Below are positions 7,123-16,173 of a DNA stretch of 34,660 nucleotides, piece after piece; the first letter of the stretch is position 1; each line of letters begins with the position of its first letter. The notes beneath the pieces are model-generated. The model ran no database searches. It had not been told where the DNA came from and saw nothing but the letters and a program-made list of their open reading frames with translations. The translations under genes were made by a program, and so were the position numbers. The stretch covers positions 1 to 34,660 of the forward strand of contig CALVXM010000002.1 of the NCBI GenBank assembly GCA_944371305.1, read 5' to 3'. Source of the stretch: an uncultured Bacilli bacterium (GTDB taxonomy: Bacteria; Bacillota_I; Bacilli_A; RF39; UBA660).

Positions 7123-9198
7123 TTATTGGCAATCTTCTCTTTTTCCATCTTTTATTACATATTCTTCTTGTGTTTCAGAGTCAAAGACATAAGTCGCTTC
7201 ATTAGAATTCTGCATTATATTTTGTAAAACATCAATATTGTTTTTTGTTTCATTAAGCTCGATAGTTTCAATTTTGGATTCCTCTACCTTAACTTGTTCA
7301 ACTGACTTTTTTTGTTTAAATACTAAATCTAATTTTTCTTTTATTTGTTCTCTGTTAAATGGTTTTGAAATATAATCAACAAAACCTTGTGCTATATATC
7401 TTTCTCTAGCGCCAGCAACAGCATCAGCTGTAAGTGCAATCACTGGTATATTAAAATCAGTTTTTTCTTTTAGTTTAGCTAAGGCTGATTCACCACTCAT
7501 ATTAGGCATCATTATATCCATTAAAATTAAATCATAATTATTATTTTGGTTTACTTTCTCTAAACATTGTAATCCATCATAACATTCCTCAATTTCAAAA
7601 TCAAAATCAGATAAAGCTCTAGTTGCTACTTTAATATTTAATTTGTTATCATCTACTATTAGAACTCTTTTATGTCCATAATCGGTTGTTTGTTGTACTT
7701 TAGAAGCTTCAATAGTTTCATTTTTTGTAAAAAACATTTGATTAGACATCATTGTTGATTGATTTGGATCAACTAATTTACTAATTTTTTGTGGTAATTG
7801 AACCATAAACATTGATCCTTGCCCAAATTGAGATTGAACATTTATTTTTCCACCCATCATTTCAACCAATGATTTTGTAATAGCAAGACCTAAACCAGTC
7901 CCCTCTGTTGTAGAATTTTTTTCAACATCCAGTCTTTCAAATTTTGTAAATAACTTATTTATTAATTCTGCTTTAATACCTCTACCAGTGTCTTGTACCG
8001 AAATAATCAAAGTGCATAAATCCCCTTGATTAATACATCTTACATTAACTGTAACATTTCCTTGTTCAGTGTATTTTATTGCATTTGATAATAAGTTATT
8101 AACAACTTGCTTAATATGTGTCTTGTCCCCGATTAATTCATAAGGTACATCTTCAGCTATATCAAGCTTAAATTCTATTGGTTTATCACCAATTCTAGTT
8201 GTAGTAACCTTACACAATTTTGTAATTTCTTCCCTAAAATTATAAGGATTAGTTACTATTTCTAGTTTTTCTGATTCTATTTTATTTATATCTAAAATAT
8301 TACCAACTATTTCTAATAATGTTTGGCTAGCATTTTGTATATCTTTAGTATCTTCAACAACTTCTGGTGGCACTTGATCCTTATAAGTTGCAATATCCTC
8401 TGATAATCCAACTATAGCATTTAAAGGTGTTCTAATTTCATGTGACATACTTGATAAGAAATCCGATTTTGCTCTGTTGGCTTTTTCTGCGTGTTCCTTG
8501 GCTAAATTCAAATTTTGAATTAACTTTAAATCCGGATTTTCAATAAAGAAATACATAATTACAAGAATCACAGTATGTAAAGAAGTTAATATCAAAATTC
8601 TTTTGTCAACAAATTGAGTTAAACTACCTAATGCTCCAAATAATAGCACAGCTATTAAAATAGCATATTGTTGTTTATTTTTATTCTTAACTTTCCATAT
8701 TGAAACGATACTTCTAACTAGCCATATTGCAATTTGTAATCCAGACACAATAAATAATAAATCTACTGTTGTCCCGTATGTATAATATCCACCATCCTTA
8801 AAAACGTTTAAAGGAAAATAATAAGTGACAAATATCATCGCAAAATACGGAACTAAGGAAAGTAACAAATCTCTTTTAAATGTTTTTACTATATCAAAAT
8901 CATTTTTACCATAATTTTTATTTGTTAATAACATCAAATAAATATTTAAAGCAAAGTTGAATGTAACAATATATGCTACATAAGATTTTAGAATAAACAT
9001 TTCAAAAAATGTGTTAGCATTCGTCAATATTACTACATAATAACATCCTAATTCCAAAATTAATCCAACTAAATTTAATATCATTATTCCTAATAATAAA
9101 CTATTTTCAAATATCTTAATTCTTTTCTTTGAAAAATGTACTATCAAAAAAATCACAATATAAAATAGTGCAGATATTGGAAATCCTATAAAAGTCAT
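7123..9198 (-). CDS. Hybrid sensor histidine kinase with multi-pass membrane input domain
   Basis: A 691-residue membrane kinase. Residues 1-220 hold about seven hydrophobic segments (e.g. 8-21, 35-58, 72-92, 112-130, 146-165, 180-197, 203-219), a 7TM-like input domain with no obvious extracellular sensor fold. Then HisKA (H253 in [10 protein letters not shown]), HATPase_c (N-box N368/N372, DTGRG 403-407, GTGLGL 433-438) and a receiver (D516-D517, phospho-acceptor D561 in [12 protein letters not shown]612 in SKPF). The last ~70 residues are acidic and unrecognised; there is no Hpt or DNA-binding domain. GGAGG lies six bases before the ATG. No response regulator gene adjoins, so phosphate must go to a partner elsewhere. 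The ligand is unknown. Confidence 0.92.
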   Translation of the reverse strand: MTFIGFPISALFYIVIFLIVHFSKKRIKIFENSLLLGIMILNLVGLILELGCYYVVILTNANTFFEMFILKSYVAYIVTFNFALNIYLMLLTNKNYGKNDFDIVKTFKRDLLLSLVPYFAMIFVTYYFPLNVFKDGGYYTYGTTVDLLFIVSGLQIAIWLVRSIVSIWKVKNKNKQQYAILIAVLLFGALGSLTQFVDKRILILTSLHTVILVIMYFFIENPDLKLIQNLNLAKEHAEKANRAKSDFLSSMSHEIRTPLNAIVGLSEDIATYKDQVPPEVVEDTKDIQNASQTLLEIVGNILDINKIESEKLEIVTNPYNFREEITKLCKVTTTRIGDKPIEFKLDIAEDVPYELIGDKTHIKQVVNNLLSNAIKYTEQGNVTVNVRCINQGDLCTLIISVQDTGRGIKAELINKLFTKFERLDVEKNSTTEGTGLGLAITKSLVEMMGGKINVQSQFGQGSMFMVQLPQKISKLVDPNQSTMMSNQMFFTKNETIEASKVQQTTDYGHKRVLIVDDNKLNIKVATRALSDFDFEIEECYDGLQCLEKVNQNNNYDLILMDIMMPNMSGESALAKLKEKTDFNIPVIALTADAVAGARERYIAQGFVDYISKPFNREQIKEKLDLVFKQKKSVEQVKVEESKIETIELNETKNNIDVLQNIMQNSNEATYVFDSETQEEYVIKDGKREDCQ

Positions 9199-9242
9199 TT
9201 CTTTCCTCCTCTACCCTTATAAAAACATTGTATCATTTAACC

Positions 9243-9272
9243 AAAAAAAAGACAATACATTGATTGTCTTTT
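9243..9272 (-). terminator. Terminator of the AMP-ligase gene
   Basis: AAAAGACAAT / ATTGTCTTTT form a 10-bp stem with a 6-base loop; on the minus strand eight T's follow. A further copy of TTGATTGTCT lies directly beside it (9271-9280), a short direct repeat. It separates the AMP-ligase gene from the kinase gene. Confidence 0.85.
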
Positions 9273-9288
9273 GATTGTCTTTAAAGAC

Positions 9289-11049
9289 CTATATACTCAT
9301 TTTAAGTTTTTTAACTTGTTCGATTTCATTGCCTTTTTTGCTTTCTTCTCTTTCAATAGAAATAGCATTTATTCTATCTCCAGTAATTTGTAAGTAATCT
9401 TCAGTTTCATATTTTAACGTTTCATAATCTCTTTTTCCACTTATTGGACTTGTTGGAAACTTGTCTCTTAATTTATATGCATAAGGGATTGCTTCCGGAT
9501 TTGTAAATTCTTCTGCCAATTCTGCATTAATTACTGAAAGTACATCTATAGGTAAGCATCTTGCTGATTCTTCTAAAACTATATGTGCAACTGGAACTAC
9601 TTTTCCGTCTACTGTTAACGGAACTAATTCACATTCTTTAACATATTTATTACTTGCAATTTTGTTTTCAATTTCAAATAAGTATACTATATTACCTTTT
9701 GAATCAATGAATGAATCGGTACTTCTACCTATTACTCTATAGATACCTTTTTCATCTACGGTAGCTATGTCACCAGTATTTCCCCAAAGTGTACCATTTT
9801 TGTCAACTTCAAAAAATTTTTCAGTAGCCTCAGGATTTTTTAAATAACCTTTCATCATACAAGGCGTTGATATTTTGATAATTCCTTTTTCACCTATACC
9901 TACAGGTTCATTTGTAATTGGATTTACTATTTTAGCCTCTACAAATGGCATCAATAGGCCAGATTCATTTGTTCTATCTTCAATATCCATATTAAACATT
10001 GCCATAGTACCAAATTCACTCATACCATAACCAATAATTAAATCTTTTTTTACCCCAGCTTTATTCATTTTTTCATTTATTTGTATTGCCAACTTTGTTG
10101 GAACTGGTTCGCCACCTGTGAATGGCATATCCAAAAATGATAAGCTACCATCCTTTATATCTTTATTTAATAAACTAATATAATGTCCTAATGAACCAAC
10201 TACTATATTTGGTTCATATTTTTTTAAATCTGCTAGAAATGTTTGTGGATTATAAACTGGTTGCATAACATTAGTACAACCAAATGCTAATGGAGTATTA
10301 ATACAATGACATAAACTTGTACCATACATTGGTGGAATTAAAACTAAATTTCTATCACCAACTTTTGAACCAAATCCATCTTTTGCATCATATATTGAAA
10401 TCATATTATTCATAGAATCGTTAGTTAAAACTACACCTTTTGGATTTCCTGTCGAACCGCTTGTATATACAATAGCAGTTTCTTTTTGTTCTACAAATTC
10501 AGGTGAAACTATTTCTTTTCTAGAATTAGAACCTAATCTATTAAATTCAGGATATGTAATATAATCAACACCTGATATTAATTGTTCTTTTTTTAAATTT
10601 TTTCTTCTAACTAATGTTTTATATAAGAAAGATGCTTGTTCTGTAATAGACGAAACCATAACTTTTTCTACATTAGTGTTGGCAATAGCATCTTGTAACA
10701 TTGGATAAAATCTATCTAATACAATTAATAATTTTGATCCTGTTTCATTAATATATTTTTTACTATTTACTTTAAAATAATTTGGATTAACTAATTGAGT
10801 AACAGCTCCAATTCTATTTAATGCATAAAAATGTGCCATACTATCAACCGTACCTGTCATACACATTGTTACGATGTCACCATTTTTAACACCTAACTCA
10901 ATAAAACCTTTTGTTAAAGTATCAACTAATTCAAAAAATTCTTTATAAGTCAATTTACTTCCAAAACTTTCAAAAGCTACTTCATTTAAATTATTTTGAT
11001 TTCTTTTTACAATATTCTCAATAACTGTACTTTCTGTTTTTTTTATCAC
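9289..11049 (-). CDS. Acyl-CoA synthetase/AMP-ligase family protein
   Basis: A 586-residue ANL-superfamily adenylate-forming enzyme, expected to activate a carboxylic acid with ATP. Motifs: TSGSTGNPKGVVLT (about residues 196-209), IGYGMSEFGTMA (A5), GNTGDIATVDEKG (A7, the ATP ribose Asp), GRSTDSFIDSKGN (A8 hinge) and the A10 catalytic Lys in SPISGKRDYETLK. The C-terminal ~35 residues are charged and beyond the usual end. The start is GTG at 11049 with GGGGG eight bases ahead; in-frame codons upstream to 11133 run through the promoter and are not coding. It is transcribed alone between a promoter and a terminator. The substrate is unknown: medium-chain fatty acid, aryl acid or a carrier-protein-bound product are all possible. 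Confidence 0.88.
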   Translation of the reverse strand: MIKKTESTVIENIVKRNQNNLNEVAFESFGSKLTYKEFFELVDTLTKGFIELGVKNGDIVTMCMTGTVDSMAHFYALNRIGAVTQLVNPNYFKVNSKKYINETGSKLLIVLDRFYPMLQDAIANTNVEKVMVSSITEQASFLYKTLVRRKNLKKEQLISGVDYITYPEFNRLGSNSRKEIVSPEFVEQKETAIVYTSGSTGNPKGVVLTNDSMNNMISIYDAKDGFGSKVGDRNLVLIPPMYGTSLCHCINTPLAFGCTNVMQPVYNPQTFLADLKKYEPNIVVGSLGHYISLLNKDIKDGSLSFLDMPFTGGEPVPTKLAIQINEKMNKAGVKKDLIIGYGMSEFGTMAMFNMDIEDRTNESGLLMPFVEAKIVNPITNEPVGIGEKGIIKISTPCMMKGYLKNPEATEKFFEVDKNGTLWGNTGDIATVDEKGIYRVIGRSTDSFIDSKGNIVYLFEIENKIASNKYVKECELVPLTVDGKVVPVAHIVLEESARCLPIDVLSVINAELAEEFTNPEAIPYAYKLRDKFPTSPISGKRDYETLKYETEDYLQITGDRINAISIEREESKKGNEIEQVKKLKMSI

Positions 11050-11076
11050 AAACAATTCCCCCTTTATTTGATTGGT

Positions 11077-11105
11077 ATAATAGCATATTTTTGTTTGTTT
11101 GTCAA
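11077..11105 (-). promoter_or_regulatory. Sigma-A-type promoter of the AMP-ligase gene
   Basis: On the minus strand a perfect TTGACA (11105-11100), a 17-base spacer and TATTAT (11082-11077) preceded by TGC. The transcript should start near 11070, about 20 bases before the GTG, which settles the start codon. Confidence 0.8.
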
Positions 11106-11121
11106 ATTTTAACCTAGTCAC

Positions 11122-11144
11122 AAAAAAGAACATTTCTGCTCTTC
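11122..11144 (-). terminator. Terminator of the 78-aa gene
   Basis: On the minus strand AGAGCA-GAAA-TGTTCT forms a short stem capped by a GAAA tetraloop (extendable to nine pairs with G-U), followed by a run of T's. Confidence 0.75.
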
Positions 11145-11147
11145 TCT

Positions 11148-11384
11148 TTATATTTTTATATTATAAATTTCTTTTAACATTTTCTTTGATTCATTAAATA
11201 TTTTGTTTTTTTCATTTTGTGTGAATTCTTCATTATCTAATGTTGTATTATAAACATTTTGAATCTGTTCATTATAAATTCCAAAAAAATCAAAATATAA
11301 AGCCATCTCAAATGTTGTTCTTCTAATTTGTTGTTCTATTCTAAAAAGTCGTACTTGTTGTAGATATTTATCTATCTTTTTCAT
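11148..11384 (-). CDS. Small hypothetical protein, 78 aa
   Basis: A 78-residue, charged, probably helical cytoplasmic protein (MKKIDKYLQQVRLFRIEQQI start; aromatic YFDFFGIYNEQ centre; lysine-rich end). I do not recognise a family. It has a strong AAGGAGG four bases before the ATG and its own terminator right after the stop, so it is likely a real gene. It begins ten bases after the end of the broken ATPase reading frame, whose internal terminator would block readthrough, so an unseen promoter in 11385-11440 is needed; I see no clear one. Confidence 0.55.
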   Translation of the reverse strand: MKKIDKYLQQVRLFRIEQQIRRTTFEMALYFDFFGIYNEQIQNVYNTTLDNEEFTQNEKNKIFNESKKMLKEIYNIKI

Positions 11385-11393
11385 AGTTCCTCC

Positions 11394-12362
11394 TTAACCT
11401 CGTGTCAATGTTAACTCTGTTTCAATAACTATGCAAGTAGAAAAAACAAAAAAACAGTAAATTACTGTTTTTTGCAATGATAACTTATTATCTCTTATTT
11501 TTTCTCGTAATCCTTTTCGCCTACAATCATCTGGTACCGCTACTACTATTACTGTGACACATAAAGTTAAAGCATATAAAATATGACCGCTTATAATAGG
11601 CAAATTAGTAACAGTATCCTTGATCAAATTAATATCAAAATTATTTTTTATAAAAATAATTGAAAATAAATAAGAAACAAATACTAAAAAGGCTCCAATA
11701 TAACCAATCTTACTAATTACCTGCGCCAATTTTCTTAATCTTAATTTAAGTGGACTTTCTGGTTGTTCTTGTTGTAATTCTCGAGATATAGCGCCATAAA
11801 AAGTATTATCGCCAACTTTAGTAACAATCATTATAGCTTGTTTCGAATAGACAATTGTACCACGATAGACAATCTTATTTTCAATATTTTTATAAATTTC
11901 TTTAGTTTCTCCAGTCAAACTAGATTCATCAACAGTAATTTCTCCTTCAATAATCTCACCATCAGCAGGTATTCTATCACCTGATTCTAATAAAACAATA
12001 TCTCCAACAACTACTTCTTCAATATCAATTTCTTCTATCTTGTTATTTCTTTTAACTCGACATTTTATTTTTGAAGATTCTTCTTGTAATTTTTTGAAAG
12101 CTTTTTCACTTCCATATTCACTAACTGTTGAAATAAAAGAAGCTAGAAATATCGCAATAACGATTCCAACAGTTTCATACCAATCAAAACTTTGAATTAA
12201 AAAAACCGTTTTAATTCCTAAAGCAATCAATAAGATTCTAATAATTGGATCGCCTAAAGTCGCAATATATTGTTTTATAAAACTGTTTTTTTTGCTAGCA
12301 TTTATTACATTGGCTCCAAATTTTTTTCTTGATTCAATTACTTCATTATCAGTTAGTCCCAT
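11394..12362 (-). pseudogene. P-type cation ATPase, truncated 5' fragment
   Basis: Residues 1-277 match the start of a P2-type (Ca2+-type) ATPase: N-terminal domain (GLTDNEVIESRKKFGAN), M1-M2, the actuator domain with DGEIIEGEITVDESSLTGETKE, and M3-M4 up to ALTLCVTVIVVAVP. Intact enzymes have about 850-900 residues; the phosphorylation motif DKTGTLT, the nucleotide domain and M5-M10 are absent. After AVP the expected EGLP is replaced by unrelated residues, and the frame reads through a strong terminator (11441-11473). The last residues, IETELTLTRG, look like a shrunken IETxxxx...DKTGTLTRG, as if an internal deletion had occurred. It still has a good ribosome site (AGGTG). It cannot be an active pump. 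A full-length-type relative lies at 32773. Confidence 0.85.
11441..11473. terminator. Strong bidirectional terminator inside the ATPase fragment
   Basis: AAAAAACAGTAA and TTACTGTTTTTT are perfect 12-base arms around one base (hairpin of about 11 bp). The minus strand continues TTTTTTTG and then TTTTTTC; the plus strand has six T's. It lies inside the reading frame of the broken ATPase, so the final ~25 codons are unlikely to be expressed. Confidence 0.85.
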
Positions 12363-12439
12363 AAATAATCACCTAATAAAAAATATTAAAAATATTATTT
12401 GTTATTATCAAATTCATTCGACAAAATTATTTTATTTCA

Positions 12440-12468
12440 TAATAATTTATTGCTTTTTGACCATAATA
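12440..12468 (+). promoter_or_regulatory. Possible sigma-G-type promoter of the gerK operon
   Basis: CATAATA at 12462-12468 fits the sigma-G -10 pattern CATnnTA, with TAATA 17 bases upstream (12440-12444) close to GAATA. Another CATAATA lies at 12438-12444. In Bacillus gerA-type operons are sigma-G dependent, which fits. The match is by eye in AT-rich DNA, and the implied leader is short (~14 bases). Confidence 0.4.
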
Positions 12469-12488
12469 ATTAAAAAGTAGGTGAATTT

Positions 12489-13946
12489 ATGGATCAAGAA
12501 TTAGATAAAATAATTAATCATATTAAAACAATAAATGGTAATAGTACTGATATCAATGTTCGATATTTCAACATTCATAATCAAAAAGTAGCTTTTATGT
12601 TTTTAGAAAGCGTCGCTAACGATGACAAAATTAGTAATTTTTTAGGTAAAAGCTTAAGTATTAGTGTAAGAAGTAAAAAAAATTTATTTGAAGATTTATT
12701 TAATCATATTAATAATACTATTCCCAATAGTAAAGTAAAAATAATAAATAATTATGATGATATTTTTTATCATTTAGCAAGTGGTTTTACTTGTGTATTT
12801 ATCGATGGTTACAATAAAGCAATCACTTTAGAAACTAAAGCTTTATTAGATCGAAGTATCACTGAAGCGACTAGTGAACCAGTCCTAAAAGGACCTAAAG
12901 ATTGTTTTATCGAAAATATATTAGCTAATATGGGTTTAATTAGAAAAAGAATTAAAGATCCTAATCTTTATTTTGAAGAGACTAAAGTTGGCAGAAGAAC
13001 CAAAACTAAAGTTGTAATTGGTTATATTAAAGATATTGCTGATGAAGAAAAAGTAAATTTATTAAAACAAAAACTAGAAAAAATTAATATTGATGGCATA
13101 ATTGATTCTAATTATATAAAAGAATTGCTATGCAATAATCAAAAATCTTTTTTACCACGAGTTATATCTACAGAAAGACCAGATTTAACCGCCATGGGAT
13201 TATTAGACGGTAAAATAGCAATCATCGTTGAAAACACTCCCTACGTTTTATTACTTCCTACCGTATTTGTTGATTTTTTCAAATCACCTGAAGACTATTA
13301 TACAAAACCATTTAATGCCTCTTTTACAAGAATTTTAAGATATATTGCATTCTTTATTGCTATTTTAGTGCCAGCTTTTTATATTGCCGTAACAACATTT
13401 AATATGGAAATTGTTCCTAGTTCTTTATTAATATCATTTTCAATTCAAAGGGAAAGTGTTCCCTTTCCCACCATAATAGAAGTTCTAATACTAGTAATTT
13501 CTTATGAGATATTAAGAGAAGCCGATACAAGAAAACCACAAATCATGGGCGCATCCATCAGCATTGTCGGTGCTTTAATTTTAGGTGAAGCAGCTGTTTC
13601 TGCCGGCATTATATCACCAATTGTTGTTATTGTTATTTCTATTTCAGCCGTTTCAGGAATGGGTTTCAATGATCCAGACATAACAAATGCAATTAGAACA
13701 TGGAGAATATTATTTATGTTGGCAGCATGTTTATTCGGTATTGTTGGTATAGTTATTTTATTCATTATCTTTATAACTAAATTGAACAGTATTGAAGTAT
13801 TAGGTACACCTTATTTAGCGCCTTTATCTCCTTTTAGTTTAAAAGATTTTAAAAATTCTTTGACAAGATTTCCTCAGCAAAAAATCAAGACAAGACCGAC
13901 TTATTTTAATAAAAAAAATATTAATAGAATAGGAAGTGACAAATGA
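12489..13946 (+). CDS. gerKA: Spore germination protein GerKA/GerAA family
   Basis: A 485-residue A subunit of a GerA-type germinant receptor, which sits in the inner spore membrane and senses small nutrients. The N-terminal ~270 residues are the soluble domain, with the family stretches DGYNKAITLETK, RSITEATSEPVLKGPKDCF, and LLDGKIAIIVENTPYVLLLP. The C-terminal half has four to five membrane spans (about 290-440), with READTRKP and NDPDITNAIRTWR typical of the family. The operon runs A-C-B: its ATGA overlap with gerKC indicates translational coupling. AGGTG lies five bases before the ATG. Specificity (amino acid or sugar) cannot be told. Confidence 0.95.
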   Translation: MDQELDKIINHIKTINGNSTDINVRYFNIHNQKVAFMFLESVANDDKISNFLGKSLSISVRSKKNLFEDLFNHINNTIPNSKVKIINNYDDIFYHLASGFTCVFIDGYNKAITLETKALLDRSITEATSEPVLKGPKDCFIENILANMGLIRKRIKDPNLYFEETKVGRRTKTKVVIGYIKDIADEEKVNLLKQKLEKINIDGIIDSNYIKELLCNNQKSFLPRVISTERPDLTAMGLLDGKIAIIVENTPYVLLLPTVFVDFFKSPEDYYTKPFNASFTRILRYIAFFIAILVPAFYIAVTTFNMEIVPSSLLISFSIQRESVPFPTIIEVLILVISYEILREADTRKPQIMGASISIVGALILGEAAVSAGIISPIVVIVISISAVSGMGFNDPDITNAIRTWRILFMLAACLFGIVGIVILFIIFITKLNSIEVLGTPYLAPLSPFSLKDFKNSLTRFPQQKIKTRPTYFNKKNINRIGSDK

Positions 13947-15103
13947 AAAAACTGTTAATCATTCCATTAATATTCCTATTAACTGGGTGTTGGAATTATC
14001 GCGAACTTAATCAATTAGCTATAACAACTGGGATAGCAGTAGATAAAGAAAATGATAATTATAAAATAACTATTATGATAGCTAATTCTAAAAAAAGCAG
14101 TAGTTCAGATGGTAGTATAACGCCATCAGCAGCTGTTTATGATGGAACAGGTCAGACAATTTATGAAGCCTTTAAAGACACTTCTTTAAGTGTATCTAAA
14201 CAAATTTATCTAAGCCATATTGATGTATTAGTACTATCTGAAGAAATTGCGAAAAATAATTTAACTGATGTAATTGATTTCCTATTTCGTTATCCTCAAA
14301 CAAGAAATAATTTTTATTTAGTTTTAGCAAAAGATAAAAAAGCTAGCGACATCTTAAAAGTAACTACGCCAATAGAGACATTTCCCTCTCAAAATCTAGC
14401 TAAAAATCTTGAAATAACTGATAAATTACAAGGATTTACTTATACAGTCGATTTTACTGATTTCACAAAATCACTTGTATCAGAAGGGATAAATCCTATT
14501 CTTCCATCAGTAACAATCATCGGAAATAGTGAAGAAGGAAATAAAGAAGAAAACGTACAACAAAATGAACCATCTACTTATTTAAAATTAGACATGTTAG
14601 GATTATTTAAAAAAGATAAATTTGTTGCATGGTCTAATCCTAATCAAAGCAAAGGAATCAATATAATCAATAATAAAATATACATATTAGGAGTTATCAT
14701 TAATTACCAAAATGAAAAAATAGTAACAGAAATAACCGAAATGAAAACTGATTTTAAAGTTGAAAATAACAAAGTGAAAATAACTATTGATACAACAGGA
14801 GCAATTCAAGAGGTAAATGCTAATGTTGATCTATATAATCTTAAAACTATTGAAGAAATTCAAAATTCAGATGTTGAAAAAATTAAAGAATATGTTAATG
14901 ATGCTATTAATTTAGCCAAAGATAATAAAACGGATATTTTTGGTTTTGGAAACTATGTTTATAAGAATAATCCTAAAAAATGGAATGAAATAAAGGATAA
15001 ATGGGACGATGAAATATTCCCTAGTTTAGAAGTAGAAATAGAAGTCAATCTAAAACTTCAGGCCAAAGGTTCAATAAATAATATCGTCGAGGTGAGAGAA
15101 TGA
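13943..15103 (+). CDS. gerKC: Spore germination lipoprotein GerKC/GerAC family
   Basis: A 386-residue C subunit of the germinant receptor. It has a lipoprotein signal (MKKLLIIPLIFLLTGCW, lipobox LTGC with C16 lipidated) followed by the family start NYRELNQLAITTGIAVDK. Further family stretches are SLSVSKQIYLSHIDVLVLSE, FLFRYPQTRNNFYLVLAK and the C-terminal INLAKDNKTDIFGFGNYVYK. It is anchored to the outer face of the spore inner membrane. It overlaps gerKA and gerKB by four bases on each side. Length is normal for the family. Confidence 0.95.
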   Translation: MKKLLIIPLIFLLTGCWNYRELNQLAITTGIAVDKENDNYKITIMIANSKKSSSSDGSITPSAAVYDGTGQTIYEAFKDTSLSVSKQIYLSHIDVLVLSEEIAKNNLTDVIDFLFRYPQTRNNFYLVLAKDKKASDILKVTTPIETFPSQNLAKNLEITDKLQGFTYTVDFTDFTKSLVSEGINPILPSVTIIGNSEEGNKEENVQQNEPSTYLKLDMLGLFKKDKFVAWSNPNQSKGINIINNKIYILGVIINYQNEKIVTEITEMKTDFKVENNKVKITIDTTGAIQEVNANVDLYNLKTIEEIQNSDVEKIKEYVNDAINLAKDNKTDIFGFGNYVYKNNPKKWNEIKDKWDDEIFPSLEVEIEVNLKLQAKGSINNIVEVRE

Positions 15104-16173
15104 AAGTAACTAATTCAGAATATGCTTGTTTATCATCTTTTTTAATAAGATCATTATTTTTTGGACCAGCTATTTATAGTATCTTACATTTTGCTTTACA
15201 AGATGGCTGGATAAGTATCATCGTTTCATTTATTTTAAGCTTTATTCCTTTAATTATTTATTATAAGCTACTAAATTGTAATCCTAATGATAATATTGTT
15301 AGCTTAAATAACAAATTAGGATTAATAGGAAAAATAATTAATACAATTCTAACTGCTTTTGTTATTTTTCACGCCAGTCTAATTCTATGGAATTTAACTA
15401 ACTTCATATATTCACAATTTCTATTCCAAACACCATTAATTGTTATTGCTATTGTTATTTCCTTTGGCATATTTTATATCAGTATTAAAAACCTAACAAC
15501 TATTGCTAGAACTGGAACTGTTTTCTTTATTATTAGCACTATACTATATTTTATAGCAGCTTTATCTTTAATTAGTAAATGCGATTTAAATGGTCTTAAA
15601 CCCATTTTCAACTCAGGTATTATGCCAATTCTAAAGGGAAGCTTTTCTTCTTTAGGACTTAATATATTTCCTTTATTTATAATTTTAATAATACCGAAAA
15701 ATAACATCAAAAATAATAACAAAATTATATCATCTTTCTTTAAAGTTTATATTTTCAGATATTTGTGCATGCTATCAGTATTAGTAATTTGTGTAGCTAT
15801 TTTGGGAATAGAATTAACTAACCTTTATCAATATCCGGAATATCACATTTTAAAAACTATTAATATTGCTAACTTTTTTCAAAGAGTCGAATCAGTTTTA
15901 TCAGTTCAGTGGATATTTGATGCTGTCATGTCAATAGCATTATGCCTTTATTATGTTAAAGAAAGTATAACCAAAACATTTAATTTAAAAAACAAATTTA
16001 ATTTAATAAATATTATTTGCATTATTAGTATTTTAATTATCGCAAATTATATCTTTACTAGTAATACGGTAGCAGAAACATTTTATAAAAATATTTATCC
16101 TTTTCTAACTTCAATCTTTTTTTTAATTATTCCTTTGATAATATTAATAATAGTTAAAGTTAAGAAAACTTAA
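15100..16173 (+). CDS. gerKB: Spore germination permease-like protein GerKB/GerAB family
   Basis: A 357-residue B subunit of the receptor, of the APC-type transporter fold, with about ten membrane segments. In known receptors this subunit binds the germinant. Visible family signatures are the hydrophobic N-terminus, GIMPILKGSF...FPLF and LYQYPEYHILKTINI followed by NFFQRVESVLSVQWIFDA. It starts within the gerKC stop (ATGA). Its own stop abuts the stop of the convergent DUF368 gene with no bases between, and the terminator lies inside that gene. Confidence 0.93.
   Translation: MKVTNSEYACLSSFLIRSLFFGPAIYSILHFALQDGWISIIVSFILSFIPLIIYYKLLNCNPNDNIVSLNNKLGLIGKIINTILTAFVIFHASLILWNLTNFIYSQFLFQTPLIVIAIVISFGIFYISIKNLTTIARTGTVFFIISTILYFIAALSLISKCDLNGLKPIFNSGIMPILKGSFSSLGLNIFPLFIILIIPKNNIKNNNKIISSFFKVYIFRYLCMLSVLVICVAILGIELTNLYQYPEYHILKTINIANFFQRVESVLSVQWIFDAVMSIALCLYYVKESITKTFNLKNKFNLINIICIISILIIANYIFTSNTVAETFYKNIYPFLTSIFFLIIPLIILIIVKVKKT

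Noticed and set aside
11050-11133. N-terminal extension of the AMP-ligase reading frame
   Set aside because: It runs through a TTGACA-N17-TATTAT promoter and lacks a ribosome site; the GTG at 11049 has GGGGG at ideal spacing.
12292-12480. 62-aa plus-strand reading frame before gerKA
   Set aside because: Antisense to the ATPase fragment and then passes through the gerK promoter region; no ribosome site.
13502-13765. 87-aa minus-strand reading frame inside gerKA
   Set aside because: A shadow of the membrane-domain codons of gerKA, with no start signals of its own.
12489-16173. Mycoplasma-type genetic code (UGA as Trp)
   Set aside because: UGA ends gerKA, gerKC-type overlaps and other genes, and Trp is written UGG throughout.
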